A DNA stretch of 64,000 nt from an uncultured Paracoccaceae bacterium (GTDB taxonomy: Bacteria > Pseudomonadota > Alphaproteobacteria > Rhodobacterales > Rhodobacteraceae): positions 248,001 through 312,000 of the forward strand of contig CALLAF010000004.1 of the NCBI GenBank assembly GCA_938002605.1, in the 5' to 3' direction. The notes beneath the pieces are model-generated. The model did no database searches, was not told the DNA's origin, and was given only the letters and a program-made list of their open reading frames with translations. The position numbers and the translations under genes are program-made. Shown here one piece after another: positions 30,608 through 42,222 of the stretch (positions within the stretch are counted from its first letter, which is position 1; each line of letters starts with the position of its first letter).

Positions 30608-32380
30608 GTGCCCCCAAGTACGAGTAACCAAGGCGGCGTAGCATTGGCAAACGCGACCACATGGCGAGATCGCCGGACCAGATTTATGCACCGGGTGCAT
30701 GCGCGCAAGGCGGCGCGGCGCGATCTGCCTTTTGGCTTTGTAACGACACCCGATCCGCGCTCAATTGGCGTTATCGGACGCGGGCGGCAATTGATCACTG
30801 GCAATTTTCTTTTTTCAGGTCAGTTTGTCGAAGGGCCGCGGCTTTCGATCTGGGACGTCGCAGATAAATACCCAGAAATCGCGGATGAAATTCACGGCGC
30901 TGCCTGGGTGGATGATCTGGTAGCGGTCGGCGATGATAAGGCGCGCAGCCGAACACAAGATTGGGTTTACGACTGGATCAAGCGCTACGGCGACGGGCGC
31001 GGCAGCGGCTGGACGCCAGATGTTGCGGGTCGTCGCCTGACACGTTGGATCAATCACGGGCCGTTTATTCTGCGTGGCCAAGACACCTCTGTCGCTGACC
31101 AATTTATGCTAACTCTGGCGCAACAAACCCTGTTTTTGGCTAACCGTTGGCATACAATGTCCCATGAATTGGCACGGTTCGAGGCGCTCAGCGGGCTGAT
31201 CTATGCCGGATCAATGCTATCGCAGATGCAGGATCATGTCGGCCCCGCAGCCACCGCACTCGCGAAAACTTGCTCGGATGAAATTAACCCCGGCGGTGCA
31301 ATCGACACCCGCAACCCAGAAGAACTGCTGGAAATCCTCGTACTGCTGAATTTGGCGGTGCAATCGCTGACCGAAACACAGCAAAAACTACCGCGTGAAA
31401 TTCCTTTGGCTATTGAACGCATCGTGCCAACCTTGCGAGCCTTGCGCCATGCTGATGGCAGCCTCACCCGGTTTCACGGGGACGGTTCCGGGCTTGAAGG
31501 GCGGTTGGACCAAGCCTTTGCAAATGCGGCGGTCAGAGCGACGCCCGATGCTGGGCTCCACATGGGATTTGCTAAACAAACTGGCGGTCGCACCTCGCTG
31601 ATCGTCGATGCGGCAACCCCACCCACCGGGGCCGCATCGGCAAAAGGGCATGCAAGCACGCTAGGATTTGAATTAACCTCGGGTCGCCGCCCGATCATCG
31701 TCAACAGCGGCTCCGGCGCCCGGTTTGGCCGCGAATGGCGGCGGGCCAGCCGTGCAACCGCCAGCCATTCCACCCTTGGCATTGAAGGCCTGTCGTCTTC
31801 ACAACTGAACCCGCAGGGAAAATGGTTGATTAAGACCCCCAGCACCGTGCGGTTTAACGCCCCCACAACCAATGGCATCCGCCAGATCGAAGTATCTCAC
31901 AACGGGTACCAGCCCAGCCATGGCCTAACCCATGCCCGCATCCTAAAACTTGCAATCGATGGGCGGCAACTCACTTGCGAAGACCTGCTTGCCACGCTTG
32001 ATGAACAAGACAACGCGCTGTTTGACAGTGCCCGCGGGGACGATGGCGTTCCCTATAATATTCGGTTCCACCTGCATCCTGATGTCGCAGCCACGCAGGA
32101 CGGAGAATCTGTCCACCTTTCGCTGAAATCCGGCGAAACATGGGTATTTAGCCACGATGGGATCGCGGAATTGTCGATTGCGCCCTCGGTTTACCTGCAA
32201 AATGGCCGTTTAAGGCCAATAGGTACGCATCAAGTGGTTTTATCTGGGCGCGCAATGTCCTATGCGACACGCGTCCGTTGGTCACTGGCCAAAGCACAAG
32301 ACACGCCCACGGCGGTGCGTGACCTTGTCCAAACTGACAAAGCGGACGATGTGGAATATACACCTGGGGACTTTGAATGA
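30608..32380 (+). CDS. Heparinase II/III family protein
   Basis: [33 protein letters not shown]-terminal [10 protein letters not shown]...[14 protein letters not shown]. Confidence 0.9.
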   Translation: MPPSTSNQGGVALANATTWRDRRTRFMHRVHARKAARRDLPFGFVTTPDPRSIGVIGRGRQLITGNFLFSGQFVEGPRLSIWDVADKYPEIADEIHGAAWVDDLVAVGDDKARSRTQDWVYDWIKRYGDGRGSGWTPDVAGRRLTRWINHGPFILRGQDTSVADQFMLTLAQQTLFLANRWHTMSHELARFEALSGLIYAGSMLSQMQDHVGPAATALAKTCSDEINPGGAIDTRNPEELLEILVLLNLAVQSLTETQQKLPREIPLAIERIVPTLRALRHADGSLTRFHGDGSGLEGRLDQAFANAAVRATPDAGLHMGFAKQTGGRTSLIVDAATPPTGAASAKGHASTLGFELTSGRRPIIVNSGSGARFGREWRRASRATASHSTLGIEGLSSSQLNPQGKWLIKTPSTVRFNAPTTNGIRQIEVSHNGYQPSHGLTHARILKLAIDGRQLTCEDLLATLDEQDNALFDSARGDDGVPYNIRFHLHPDVAATQDGESVHLSLKSGETWVFSHDGIAELSIAPSVYLQNGRLRPIGTHQVVLSGRAMSYATRVRWSLAKAQDTPTAVRDLVQTDKADDVEYTPGDFE

Positions 32381-33966
32381 CCGACCTTGCACCACTGCGC
32401 CGCGCGCTGCTTTCTGTATCTGACAAAACTGGACTTGTGGATTTGGCGCGTTCCCTCGCAGATCGCGGTGTCGAATTGCTGTCAACAGGCGGATCTGCCG
32501 CTGCCCTGCGCGACGCCGGGCTTGAGGTCCGCGATGTCGCAGATGTCACCGGGTTTCCCGAAATGATGGACGGGCGCGTAAAAACGCTGCACCCGGTTGT
32601 GCATGGGGGCTTGCTGGCGCGCCGCGATTTGGACGGGCACCGTGACGCGATGGTCGAACATAATATCGGACCGATTGATCTGCTTGTTGTTAATCTCTAC
32701 CCGTTTGAAGAAACCGTTGCCAAAGGCGGTGACTATGCCGCCTGCATCGAAAACATCGATATCGGTGGTCCTGCGATGATCCGCTCTGCCGCGAAAAACC
32801 ACGCTTTTGTCACGGTTGTCACCGATGTCGAAGATTACGCCGCTGTCTTGGCCGAACTTGAAGCAAACGACGGCCAAACCACGATGGCGCTGCGCCAAAA
32901 ATTGGCCCAAACCGCCTATGCCCGCACCGCCGCATATGACACTGCTGTCAGCACATGGATGGCTGGTGCGATTGGTCAGAACGAACCACGCCGCCGGTCT
33001 TTTACCGGCACGTTCAAACAGACAATGCGCTATGGTGAAAACAGCCACCAGTCAGCCGCGTTCTACACCGACGGCACCAACCGCCCCGGCGTGGCGACTG
33101 CAACGGTCCACCAAGGCAAGGCGCTGTCGTACAACAACATCAATGACACCGACGCCGCGTTTGAGTTGGTCGCCGAATTTGATCCAGCCGAAAGCCCCGC
33201 AGTCGCCATCATCAAACACGCCAACCCATGTGGCGTGGCGCGGGGCGCAACATTGCTTGAAGCCTATCAAAACGCGTTCAACTGTGACCGCACATCTGCC
33301 TTTGGCGGGATCGTGGCGTTGAACCAACCGCTTGACGAAGAAACAGCCAAAGCGATCGTTGAAATCTTTACCGAAGTCGTGATCGCGCCGGGTGCATCCG
33401 AGGCGGCAAAAGCTGTGTTCGCGGCCAAGAAAAACCTGCGCCTCTTAACCACAGATGCGCTGCCCGATGTGACCACGCCAATCACAACCTACCGTCAGGT
33501 TGCCGGTGGGATGCTCGTGCAGGACAAAGACACCGGCTATGTCGGTATGGATGATCTAAACGTGGTGACCAAAGTTGCCCCAACAGATGATCAAATGGCC
33601 GACCTGCTGTTTGCATGGAAGGTCGCGAAACACGTCAAATCAAATGCGATTGTCTATGTCAAAGACAAGGCAACGGTCGGCGTGGGGGCCGGACAAATGT
33701 CGCGCCTAGACTCGGCGTTGATTGCCGCGAAGAAATCAGAACGCATGGCCGAAGCAATGGGCCTGCCACAACCGTTGACCATTGGTTCAGCCGTGGCGTC
33801 TGACGCGTTCTTTCCCTTTGCGGATGGTCTGCTCGAAGCGGCCGCTGCCGGCGCGACCTGTGTGATCCAGCCGGGTGGTTCTATGCGTGACGACGAAGTT
33901 ATCGCCGCCGCCGATGAGGCCGGTATCGCGATGGTCTTCACCGGCATGCGCCACTTTAAACACTAA
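32377..33966 (+). CDS. purH: Bifunctional AICAR formyltransferase/IMP cyclohydrolase
   Basis: [59 protein letters not shown]. Confidence 0.98.
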   Translation: MTDLAPLRRALLSVSDKTGLVDLARSLADRGVELLSTGGSAAALRDAGLEVRDVADVTGFPEMMDGRVKTLHPVVHGGLLARRDLDGHRDAMVEHNIGPIDLLVVNLYPFEETVAKGGDYAACIENIDIGGPAMIRSAAKNHAFVTVVTDVEDYAAVLAELEANDGQTTMALRQKLAQTAYARTAAYDTAVSTWMAGAIGQNEPRRRSFTGTFKQTMRYGENSHQSAAFYTDGTNRPGVATATVHQGKALSYNNINDTDAAFELVAEFDPAESPAVAIIKHANPCGVARGATLLEAYQNAFNCDRTSAFGGIVALNQPLDEETAKAIVEIFTEVVIAPGASEAAKAVFAAKKNLRLLTTDALPDVTTPITTYRQVAGGMLVQDKDTGYVGMDDLNVVTKVAPTDDQMADLLFAWKVAKHVKSNAIVYVKDKATVGVGAGQMSRLDSALIAAKKSERMAEAMGLPQPLTIGSAVASDAFFPFADGLLEAAAAGATCVIQPGGSMRDDEVIAAADEAGIAMVFTGMRHFKH

Positions 33967-33976
33967 GGGGCCGCTC

Positions 33977-34465
33977 ATGCGTCTGACGTTCTGGACCGGG
34001 CTTATTGTGGTATTACTGGATCAAGCCAGCAAATACTATGTCGTGCATTGGCTCGGTCTGGGGAACCCGGGCCGGGGTAAAATCGAAGTGTTCCCGCCCT
34101 ATCTTGAATTTCAGATGGCATGGAATCGCGGCGTGAACTTTGGACTGTTTTCCGGGTTTGATATGCGCTGGGTTCTGATCGGGTTGGCGATTGTCATCTC
34201 AATTGCCGTGCTTTGGTGGCTGCGCAAAAACGGCGGATCACGTTGGGTTTACCTTTCAACGGGATTGCTGGTCGGTGGCGCCATCGGGAATGTGATCGAC
34301 CGTATTTTTTACGGCGCTGTCGCCGATTTTTTGAATATGTCATGCTGCGGGATCAACAATCCTTATTCCTTTAATATCGCGGATGTTGCGATTTTTGTTG
34401 GGGCAATTGGGCTTGCGTTTTTTGGCGAAGATGCCAAATCTAACCCCAAGAAGAAGAGCACGTGA
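33977..34465 (+). CDS. lspA: Prolipoprotein signal peptidase II
   Basis: LDQASKYYV, NRGVNFGLFSG, GGAIGNVIDRIFYGAVADFLN. Confidence 0.96.
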   Translation: MRLTFWTGLIVVLLDQASKYYVVHWLGLGNPGRGKIEVFPPYLEFQMAWNRGVNFGLFSGFDMRWVLIGLAIVISIAVLWWLRKNGGSRWVYLSTGLLVGGAIGNVIDRIFYGAVADFLNMSCCGINNPYSFNIADVAIFVGAIGLAFFGEDAKSNPKKKST

Positions 34466-34517
34466 CCTTGTCGCGGGCTTGGGGTACAAGACCCCGACAT
34501 TACCAATGGGTGCTTTC

Positions 34518-35027
34518 ATGCGTGCAATGATTTTATCAGTTCTAGCCTTGGTCACGCTCGCGGCTTGCGGCAATACTGACCGGCCTTTGCGTGATATGCG
34601 GACAACGGATGGTGGCCCAGATGAGTTTTCGGTCATTCCCGCGCAGCCGCTCGCATTGCCTGAAACCTTGGCGCTTGTGACACCGACACCCGGCGGTACC
34701 AACCTTGCTGACCCGACACCCAAAGCCGATGCTATTGCTGCATTAGGTGGCAATCGTGCTGCGCAACAGGCTGGCGGTATCCCAGCGAGCGATTCAGGCT
34801 TGATCGCCCAAGTGACGCGCTATGGTGTGGACGCCGACATTCGTACCGAATTGGCCGAGCGCGATGCGAACGCGCGCCGACGCAAGCAAGCGTCAAATAT
34901 ATTCAACCCATTGAACCGTGACCGGTACTTCCCGCTTTACGCAGGGCAAGCATTGGATGCGGATGCAGAACTGGCGCGGCTTGCAGCGCTTGGCGTTCTT
35001 GTTCCAAACGCGCCAGCGGCGGAATAA
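34518..35027 (+). CDS. DUF3035 domain-containing lipoprotein
   Basis: Lipobox LAACG; PDEFSVIPAQPLALPETLALVTPTPGGTNLADPTP. Confidence 0.88.
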   Translation: MRAMILSVLALVTLAACGNTDRPLRDMRTTDGGPDEFSVIPAQPLALPETLALVTPTPGGTNLADPTPKADAIAALGGNRAAQQAGGIPASDSGLIAQVTRYGVDADIRTELAERDANARRRKQASNIFNPLNRDRYFPLYAGQALDADAELARLAALGVLVPNAPAAE

Positions 35028-35113
35028 AACAATCCTTCACAACCGCGTATGGCGGCTTGAATATCGCGGCCCCTAGCGTCAGTTTACGCCTGAGCTAACC
35101 AAAAAGGGTGCCG

Positions 35114-36445
35114 ATGAAACATTTGCTTACCGCCATGGCGATATTCACCGCAACAACTGCCGCGCAGGCACAAGAGGTGACGACCTTCGATCTTGATAAC
35201 GGCATGGAAGTCGTCGTGATCGAAGACCACCGCGCGCCTGTTGCCGTGCATATGGTGTGGTACAAAATCGGATCAGCCGACGAACCCGAAGGCACATCAG
35301 GTATTGCGCATTTCTTTGAACATTTGATGTTCAAGCAAACGGATGTGCTGGCCTCGGGCGAGTTTTCAGCAACCGTTGCCGCAAACGGCGGCAGCGACAA
35401 TGCGTTTACCAGCTACGATTATACGGCCTATTTCCAGCGCATCGCGGCGGATCGGCTAGAATTGATGATGCAGATGGAAAGCAACCGGATGACAAATCTG
35501 GCGCTCACCACTGATAATATCGAAACCGAACGCAATGTGATCCTTGAAGAACGCAACCAGCGCACCGAAAATAATCCCAGCGCCTTGGCCCGCGAGCAGT
35601 TCAACGCCGCGCTGTTCCAAAACCACCGTTACGGCGTGCCGATCATCGGCTGGAAACACGAGATGGAGCAGCTTGACCTAGAAGACGCCAATGCGTTTTA
35701 CGACCGCTACTATGCGCCCAATAACGCGATTTTAGTTGTCGCGGGCGATGTTAACCCCGATGATGTGCGCACCCTTGCTGAAACCTATTACGGCGTGATC
35801 CCAGCAGAGCCAGACCTGCCAGAACGCCTGCGCCCGCAAGAGCCCCCACAACGCGCCGAACGCCGGATTACCTATACTGACCCACGCGTCAGCCAACCTT
35901 ATCTCAGCCGTACGTATCTTGCACCGGAACGCGATCCCGGCGCACAAGAAGAAGCTGCAGCGCTGACCTATCTGGCCGAGCTACTAGGTGGATCGTCGTT
36001 TACCTCTGATCTTGGTACGGCGCTACAATTCGACACACAAACCGCGCTTTATACCAATGCGTCCTATAGCGGAAATTCATTGGATACGGGTGTTTTCCGG
36101 GTCGCTGTTGTCCCCGCCACCGGCGTCACATTGTCCGAGGCCGAAGCTGCGATGGATCAAGTCATCGCTGATTTCATGGAAAACGATATTGACCCGGCGC
36201 GGATCGAAAGTATCCGCACGCAGTTACATGCCGCCGAAGTATACGCCATGGATAATACCCAAGGGTTGGCGCGCCGCTATGGCGCGGCACTTAGTCAAAG
36301 TCTGACAGTTGCCGACGTACAGGCGTGGCCCGATATCCTGCAATCCGTTACCGAAGCAGATATCAAAGCCGCCGCCGCCAAAGTATTCAACCGCGATCAG
36401 GCCGTCACAGGTTGGGTTGTCGCAAGCCAAGAGGACGCCCGCTAA
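35114..36445 (+). CDS. M16 family zinc peptidase (catalytic subunit)
   Basis: Inverted zinc motif HFFEH (GIAHFFEHLMFK) with downstream E; LEERNQRTENNP. Confidence 0.95.
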   Translation: MKHLLTAMAIFTATTAAQAQEVTTFDLDNGMEVVVIEDHRAPVAVHMVWYKIGSADEPEGTSGIAHFFEHLMFKQTDVLASGEFSATVAANGGSDNAFTSYDYTAYFQRIAADRLELMMQMESNRMTNLALTTDNIETERNVILEERNQRTENNPSALAREQFNAALFQNHRYGVPIIGWKHEMEQLDLEDANAFYDRYYAPNNAILVVAGDVNPDDVRTLAETYYGVIPAEPDLPERLRPQEPPQRAERRITYTDPRVSQPYLSRTYLAPERDPGAQEEAAALTYLAELLGGSSFTSDLGTALQFDTQTALYTNASYSGNSLDTGVFRVAVVPATGVTLSEAEAAMDQVIADFMENDIDPARIESIRTQLHAAEVYAMDNTQGLARRYGAALSQSLTVADVQAWPDILQSVTEADIKAAAAKVFNRDQAVTGWVVASQEDAR

Positions 36446-37758
36446 TGCTGCGTAAACTGATTGCAATCACGCTGTGTGTGTTCGCCACCACGGCCCATGC
36501 CGAACTTGACATCAAAGAAGTCACATCCCCCGGCGGGATCAATGCTTGGGTCGTCGAAGAACCCAGCATTCCATTTGTCGCGCTTGAGATCCGGTTTCGT
36601 GGCGGCACCTCGCTAGACCTGCCCGGCAAACGCGGTGCAACCAATCTAATGATGGGGCTGCTTGAAGAAGGGGCGGCAGATATGACTGCCCAAGAATTCC
36701 AAACAGCGCGCGAAGCCTTGGCCGCAAGTTACGGGTTTTCTGCATCGGATGATTCCGTCGGCCTTTCGGCCCAATTTCTGACCGAAAACCAAGATGCGGC
36801 GCTGGAACTTTTGCGTCAGGCACTAATCGAACCCACATTTGACCAAGACGCGATCGACCGGGTCCGTGGACAGGTACTTGCAAATATCGCGTCCGAAGAA
36901 AAAGATCCAAATAGCATTGCGAGCACCGCGTTTAACGCCGCTGCATTTGGTGACCACCCTTATGGCACCAATAGCGACGGTACCGTGGATAGCGTCAATG
37001 CGCTGACCCAATCGGACATAATAGACGCGCATAAAAACGCGCTGACACGCGACAGGATTTATGTTTCTGTTGTGGGCAATGCTACCGCCGCGCAGGTCGG
37101 ACAAATGCTTGATACTTTACTGGGTAACTTGCCTGAGCAAGGGCCTGAATCGCCAGATGATATCGCCTTTGGCCTTGCTGGCGGCACGACCGTGATCGAT
37201 TATGCGACCCCGCAAGCCGTCGCATATTTCGGACACGCTGGCATGAAACGCTACGACCCAGATTTCTTTGCAGCTTACATCCTGAACCACGTCTTGGGCG
37301 CGGGTGGCTTTGAATCGCGCCTCATGCATGAGGTGCGTGAAACACGTGGGCTGACTTATGGGATCGGCACCTATTTGGTCCCCAAATTTCACGCGGAAAT
37401 GATGATCGGTACTGTTGCGTCATCGAATGCAACCATCGCCGAAGCGATCAGCGTCACCCGCGATGTCTGGGCTGACACCGCTGCAAACGGAATAACAGAT
37501 GCGGAACTGACGGCGGCGAAAACCTATCTAACAGGGGAATATCCGCTGCGCTTTGATGGCAACAGCGATATCGCGAACATCATGGTCGGCATGCAAATGA
37601 TCGATCTTTCGCCAGACTATGTCACCAATCGCAACGATTTCATCGAAGCCGTCACATTGGAAGATGTGAACAGGGTCGCGGCAGAGCTGCTAGCCCCCGA
37701 GGATCTGCATTTCGTTGTCGTCGGGCAACCCGAAGGTCTGTTAACCACGTCAAACTGA
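36445..37758 (+). CDS. M16 family peptidase-like protein (non-catalytic partner)
   Basis: RGGTSLDLPGKRGATNLMMGLLEEGA lacks HxxEH; MHEVRETRGLTYGIGTYL; TAATG overlap with upstream gene. Confidence 0.94.
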   Translation: MLRKLIAITLCVFATTAHAELDIKEVTSPGGINAWVVEEPSIPFVALEIRFRGGTSLDLPGKRGATNLMMGLLEEGAADMTAQEFQTAREALAASYGFSASDDSVGLSAQFLTENQDAALELLRQALIEPTFDQDAIDRVRGQVLANIASEEKDPNSIASTAFNAAAFGDHPYGTNSDGTVDSVNALTQSDIIDAHKNALTRDRIYVSVVGNATAAQVGQMLDTLLGNLPEQGPESPDDIAFGLAGGTTVIDYATPQAVAYFGHAGMKRYDPDFFAAYILNHVLGAGGFESRLMHEVRETRGLTYGIGTYLVPKFHAEMMIGTVASSNATIAEAISVTRDVWADTAANGITDAELTAAKTYLTGEYPLRFDGNSDIANIMVGMQMIDLSPDYVTNRNDFIEAVTLEDVNRVAAELLAPEDLHFVVVGQPEGLLTTSN

Positions 37759-37807
37759 TCGTAAATCTGCTCTCGTAGAATCGCGCGGAAATGCTATAGT
37801 TTGTAGC

Positions 37808-39619
37808 ATGGCCATTGCAGACCCCCAGATAAAGCCCCGTCCGGTGATCCGGCAGCTTGATGACGCCGCGATCAACCGGATTGCCGCGGGTGAGGTGTTG
37901 GAACGCCCCGCCTCTGCTGTCAAAGAGCTGGTCGAAAACGCTGTTGATGCCGGGGCAACCCGCATCGAGGTGGTCATCGCGGATGGCGGCAAAACACTGA
38001 TCCGCGTGACGGATAATGGCTGCGGGATAGCGGCAGATGATTTGCCGCTTGCCCTATCACGTCACGCGACATCAAAAATTGACGGCTCTGATCTGCTAAA
38101 CATTCATTCGTTCGGGTTTCGTGGTGAGGCACTACCGTCGCTTGGCGCAGTTGGGCGTCTCTCAATTACCTCGCGCATTGACGGCGGCGATGCCGCGACC
38201 ATCAGTGTTGCAGGCGGCAAAATGGATGATGTGCGCCCCGCCGCTTTATCAGGTGGCACTGTGGTTGAACTGCGCGATATGTTCTTTGCCACCCCTGCGC
38301 GGCTGAAATTCCTTCGCACCGACCGTGCCGAAGCCCAAGCCGTCAGCGATGTCGTCAAACGACTGGCAATGGCAGAGCCGTTCATCACCTTTATCCTGCG
38401 CGATGCGTCCAAAGGCGACACGCGCACCACATTCCGCGCCGATGCGCAAAGCGGCGATATGTTCGACGCGCTTCACGGCCGGTTACAAACGGTCTTGGGA
38501 CGCGAATTTGCGGAAAATGCCTTGGCGATTGATACCGAACGCGAAGGGTTTCACCTGACCGGTTACGCCGCCTTGCCGACCTATTCGCGCGGCGCCGCAA
38601 TTGCGCAATTCTTGTTTGTGAACGGACGTCCGGTACGTGATAAAATGCTGCTTGGCGCATTGCGGGCGGCTTATATGGATGTGTTGTCGCGCGACAGACA
38701 TCCGGTTGCCGCACTTTTTGTTGACTGCGACCCGACGCTTGTCGACGTCAACGTGCACCCGGCCAAATCCGAGGTCCGTTTTCGCGAACCCGGCATTGTG
38801 CGCGGATTGATCGTATCGGGGCTGCGTCATGCGCTGGCGGATGCAGGGCACAGGGCGTCAACGACTGTGGCCACCGCAACGCTCGGCGCGATGCAACCGC
38901 AACCGACCGAACCACGTGTCTATCAAATGGATCGCCCCAGTTTTAGCGCACGTTCCATGACATTTCAGGCCCAAGCCCCGGGTTTCCAAGAGGCCCCATC
39001 AGCCCGGATTGAACCTGTGATTGAAGAAGAACCCGCGCATTTACCGCTTGGGGCGGCGCGTGCGCAGGTACATGAAAACTATATTATCGCGCAGACCGAA
39101 AATGGGATCGTGATTGTGGATCAACATGCCGCACATGAACGGCTTGTTTACGAAAAACTAAAAACGCAAATGGCTGAAAACGGGGTCGCGGCGCAAGCGC
39201 TGCTGATCCCCGAAATTGTTGAACTGTCTGACAGCAACGCCGCAATGATCCTATCCATCGCTGATGACCTATCAAAATTGGGTCTCACCATCGAAGCCTT
39301 TGGCGGCGGTGCAATTGCTGTACGCGAAACCCCCGCCATTTTGGGCGAAATCAACGCAAGCGCCATGATCAAAGACATCGTTGACGAATTAACCGACCAA
39401 GGCGATAGCGCCAGCGTCAAAGCCAAGATCGATGCCATTCTCAGCCGCGTCGCCTGCCACGGATCAATCCGATCAGGTCGCCGGATGCAAGGCCCTGAAA
39501 TGAACGCGCTGCTGCGTGAAATGGAGGCCACACCATTGGCCGGCCAGTGCAACCACGGACGCCCCACATATGTGGAACTGAAACTATCCGATATTGAACG
39601 GCTATTCGGGCGCACATGA
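37808..39619 (+). CDS. mutL: DNA mismatch repair protein MutL
   Basis: IAAGEVLERPASAVKELVENAVDAGATRIEV, DNGCGI, HATSKI, GFRGEALPS, C-terminal DQHAAHERL. Confidence 0.98.
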   Translation: MAIADPQIKPRPVIRQLDDAAINRIAAGEVLERPASAVKELVENAVDAGATRIEVVIADGGKTLIRVTDNGCGIAADDLPLALSRHATSKIDGSDLLNIHSFGFRGEALPSLGAVGRLSITSRIDGGDAATISVAGGKMDDVRPAALSGGTVVELRDMFFATPARLKFLRTDRAEAQAVSDVVKRLAMAEPFITFILRDASKGDTRTTFRADAQSGDMFDALHGRLQTVLGREFAENALAIDTEREGFHLTGYAALPTYSRGAAIAQFLFVNGRPVRDKMLLGALRAAYMDVLSRDRHPVAALFVDCDPTLVDVNVHPAKSEVRFREPGIVRGLIVSGLRHALADAGHRASTTVATATLGAMQPQPTEPRVYQMDRPSFSARSMTFQAQAPGFQEAPSARIEPVIEEEPAHLPLGAARAQVHENYIIAQTENGIVIVDQHAAHERLVYEKLKTQMAENGVAAQALLIPEIVELSDSNAAMILSIADDLSKLGLTIEAFGGGAIAVRETPAILGEINASAMIKDIVDELTDQGDSASVKAKIDAILSRVACHGSIRSGRRMQGPEMNALLREMEATPLAGQCNHGRPTYVELKLSDIERLFGRT

Positions 39620-40779
39620 TCCAGATTGGTGAACATGTTTACTCGTTCAGCGACCCAGTGGTCATTGCTGTGCTCGCGGCAATCGCTGCGACGTTTTTAA
39701 TTCTGATCTTGCTGATCACAACCGCGCGGCGGGCCGGGCGCTCGGCCGATGCGGTCACACAAATTGCACAGCAGGTCGGGCAGCTGTCGCAAAATGTCGT
39801 GGCGCTTGGCCAGGGTCAAAGCCAGCTTGCTGGCAACATCCAAACCGTCAGCGATGCCCAAGCCATCGCACAGGTCCATGTGATCCATACCATGGAAACC
39901 CGACTGGCCGAAGTGCAAGAAAAGATGAAAGATACGCTAACCGGATCATCGGAAAAAACCACCAAAAGCCTGACGCAATTGCAAGAACGGCTTGCGACCA
40001 TCGACAAGGCGCAGGCGAATATTGAAAAACTGTCCGGCGATGTATTGTCACTGCAAGACATTCTATCAAACAAACAACGGCGCGGCATGTTTGGCGAAAT
40101 CCAACTGACCGACATCGTGTCCAAGGCTTTGCCCTCCGATAGCTATACGTTGCAAGCAACCCTTTCGAACGGGAAGCGCGCCGATTGCCTGATCCATCTG
40201 CCCAATCCGCCGGGACCCATCGTAATCGATGCAAAGTTTCCGTTTGAAGCTTACGAAGCCTATTCCGCCGCCGAAACCAAAGACGACCAAGCCTACGCCC
40301 TTCGCGCGCTCGGGGCGGCGGTGCGGGTACATATCAAAGCAATTGCCGAAAAATACCTGATCGAAGGGGAAACCGCCGACGGCGCGCTGATGTTCCTGCC
40401 TTCCGAGGCCGTCTATGCCGAACTGCACGCGCGGCTTCCCGAAATCGTGCGCGCCGGGTTCGACGCCCGCGTTTGGATCGTCTCGCCAACAACCTGTATG
40501 GCCACGCTCAACACAATGCGCGCAATCCTCAAAGACGCGCGGATGCGTGAACAAGCGGGTGAAATCCGCAAAGCCCTGCGGCTGCTGCACCGCGACGTTG
40601 GGATCATCGCTGAAAAAGCGGTTAAACTGGATACGCACCTGCGCCAAGCAGGCGAAGACGTGTCCGGCGTGCTGACCGCCGCGACACGCGCAGGAAAACG
40701 CGCGGATCGGTTGGACAATTTCGATTTTGAGGAATTGTCCGCAGACATGTCCGCCAAGATCGCACCTTTGAACGAGTAA
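39616..40779 (+). CDS. rmuC: DNA recombination protein RmuC
   Basis: KQRRGMFGEIQLTDIV, VIDAKFPFEAY, coiled-coil N-terminal region; ATGA overlap with mutL. Confidence 0.93.
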   Translation: MIQIGEHVYSFSDPVVIAVLAAIAATFLILILLITTARRAGRSADAVTQIAQQVGQLSQNVVALGQGQSQLAGNIQTVSDAQAIAQVHVIHTMETRLAEVQEKMKDTLTGSSEKTTKSLTQLQERLATIDKAQANIEKLSGDVLSLQDILSNKQRRGMFGEIQLTDIVSKALPSDSYTLQATLSNGKRADCLIHLPNPPGPIVIDAKFPFEAYEAYSAAETKDDQAYALRALGAAVRVHIKAIAEKYLIEGETADGALMFLPSEAVYAELHARLPEIVRAGFDARVWIVSPTTCMATLNTMRAILKDARMREQAGEIRKALRLLHRDVGIIAEKAVKLDTHLRQAGEDVSGVLTAATRAGKRADRLDNFDFEELSADMSAKIAPLNE

Positions 40780-40841
40780 TTGCGCCAGATCAAAGCGGCG
40801 CATCCCGATCTAGACCACACCTAACGCAAGGAGAACGTATC

Positions 40842-41159
40842 ATGCTTGCCATTACATCAGATAAAATCGCCGAGGTGATTATCCTCGCACGTGAACTTGA
40901 CCGGGCCGAGAATGAATTTGACGGGTTCGTGGAGCAGTTAACCGGTGAAGAGAAAATCGCCTTGGTCGCAGTGTTTTGGATCGGGCGCGGCAGCTTTGAC
41001 GCCAGCGAACTGGCCGAGGCGCAGCAAACAGCGGCGCGCGAGGCGACAACGCCGACCGCCAGCTATCTCAAAGGATCGCCACATCTGGCCGACCATCTTG
41101 AATCCGGGATGGAGGCATTGGGCCTCAACCCAACGGACGCCGAAGAAGATCTGTTATAA
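40842..41159 (+). CDS. DUF3775 domain-containing protein
   Basis: EFDGFVEQLTGEEKIALVAVFWIGRGSFDASEL...YLKGSPHLADHLESGMEALG. Confidence 0.85.
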   Translation: MLAITSDKIAEVIILARELDRAENEFDGFVEQLTGEEKIALVAVFWIGRGSFDASELAEAQQTAAREATTPTASYLKGSPHLADHLESGMEALGLNPTDAEEDLL

Positions 41160-41183
41160 TGTAGGGTGGGTTTTAACCCACCG
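41160..41183. repeat. Palindromic GTAGGGTGGGTT-type intergenic repeat
   Basis: GTAGGGTGGGTTTTAACCCACC directly after the DUF3775 stop; related copy at 47163-47187. Confidence 0.6.
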
Positions 41184-42213
41184 CCTTTTCAAAGCAGCGA
41201 CGCGCACGGCCCCACACATCGCCGTCCAACGCGCCCAGCGTCATCAGATGCGGCAATAATTGCGCCGCAAAATCCGCACTGCTTTCCGCAGGTAACATCG
41301 ACGGCAGGTTATCAATCGCAGTGACATCCAACACCGGGTCATCATGGACCCGCAGCGCGGGTGCATCCCAAGTTGTCGTACGGTTGTAAACTTTGATCGG
41401 TGAAAAATCACTATCGGGGTCACAAGCGATGTCCCCAATGACGGTCAGCTTGCGATCAGCCGATTTCGCGCTAGCGGGGACAAACACAGGCGTTCCCGGC
41501 CGCGCGAGGATGCAATTCAAGAAAATATCGTGATCCAAGACTTCGGGAAATGGCCCGCCCGATGCGGTCTCTGCCATATCCCATTTTGTGACGTGCACCC
41601 CCATAGCTTCGCACAGGTCTGCGCCGCCAGTGCCCACACGGCCCAAAGCCCCGATGATCAGCGCGTTTGGGCGTGTCGCGCCAAGACGCGTTTTCAAATC
41701 ACCCCGCAGTGCCGCCGCATCAGGATAGCTGTGAACCGCCGCCGCCAGTTCACCCTTTTGCTGGGCCGCCCAACACATCAAGGATACCGCCGCCCCGGCA
41801 TAACCCGCCCAATAGCCAAACGCCGCAACCCGGCGCCCATCCGCGTGGGTCAGATATTCCAGATCGTAAAGTGTACCGCCCCCGGCCTGAAACCGATCCA
41901 ACAAGATACGCCCGTCCGGTTGCCCCTTATATGCGTGCCCAAACATGATGTGGCGGTGCCGCAGTGGTGTCCCGTCTGCGGGCAGTTCTTTCAGCCCAAA
42001 GATCAACGCGTCACCCGGGGCATTTATCCAAGAAAACTCTGGCGCAATGCTGCACCCAACTTCGGCGTATTGCGCGATTGGAATGATCCTCTGCGCGCTT
42101 TCCTCAACGGTGACCTGAAAACCGTTTGCTAATAGTTGCGCTGCACCCTCTGGCGTCAGCCCAACCCGGTCTTCGTTTGCGCGGCTTTCTGAGCGAACCC
42201 AAAGATGTACCAT
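41173..42213 (-). CDS. Saccharopine dehydrogenase-type (AlaDh/PNT N-terminal fold) protein
   Basis: LWVRSESRANEDRVGLTPEGAAQLLANGFQVTVEES, VAAFGYWAGYAGAAVSL, IIGALGRVGTGGADLCEAMG. Confidence 0.88.
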   Translation of the reverse strand: MVHLWVRSESRANEDRVGLTPEGAAQLLANGFQVTVEESAQRIIPIAQYAEVGCSIAPEFSWINAPGDALIFGLKELPADGTPLRHRHIMFGHAYKGQPDGRILLDRFQAGGGTLYDLEYLTHADGRRVAAFGYWAGYAGAAVSLMCWAAQQKGELAAAVHSYPDAAALRGDLKTRLGATRPNALIIGALGRVGTGGADLCEAMGVHVTKWDMAETASGGPFPEVLDHDIFLNCILARPGTPVFVPASAKSADRKLTVIGDIACDPDSDFSPIKVYNRTTTWDAPALRVHDDPVLDVTAIDNLPSMLPAESSADFAAQLLPHLMTLGALDGDVWGRARRCFEKAVG

Positions 42214-42222
42214 AGATTTCCC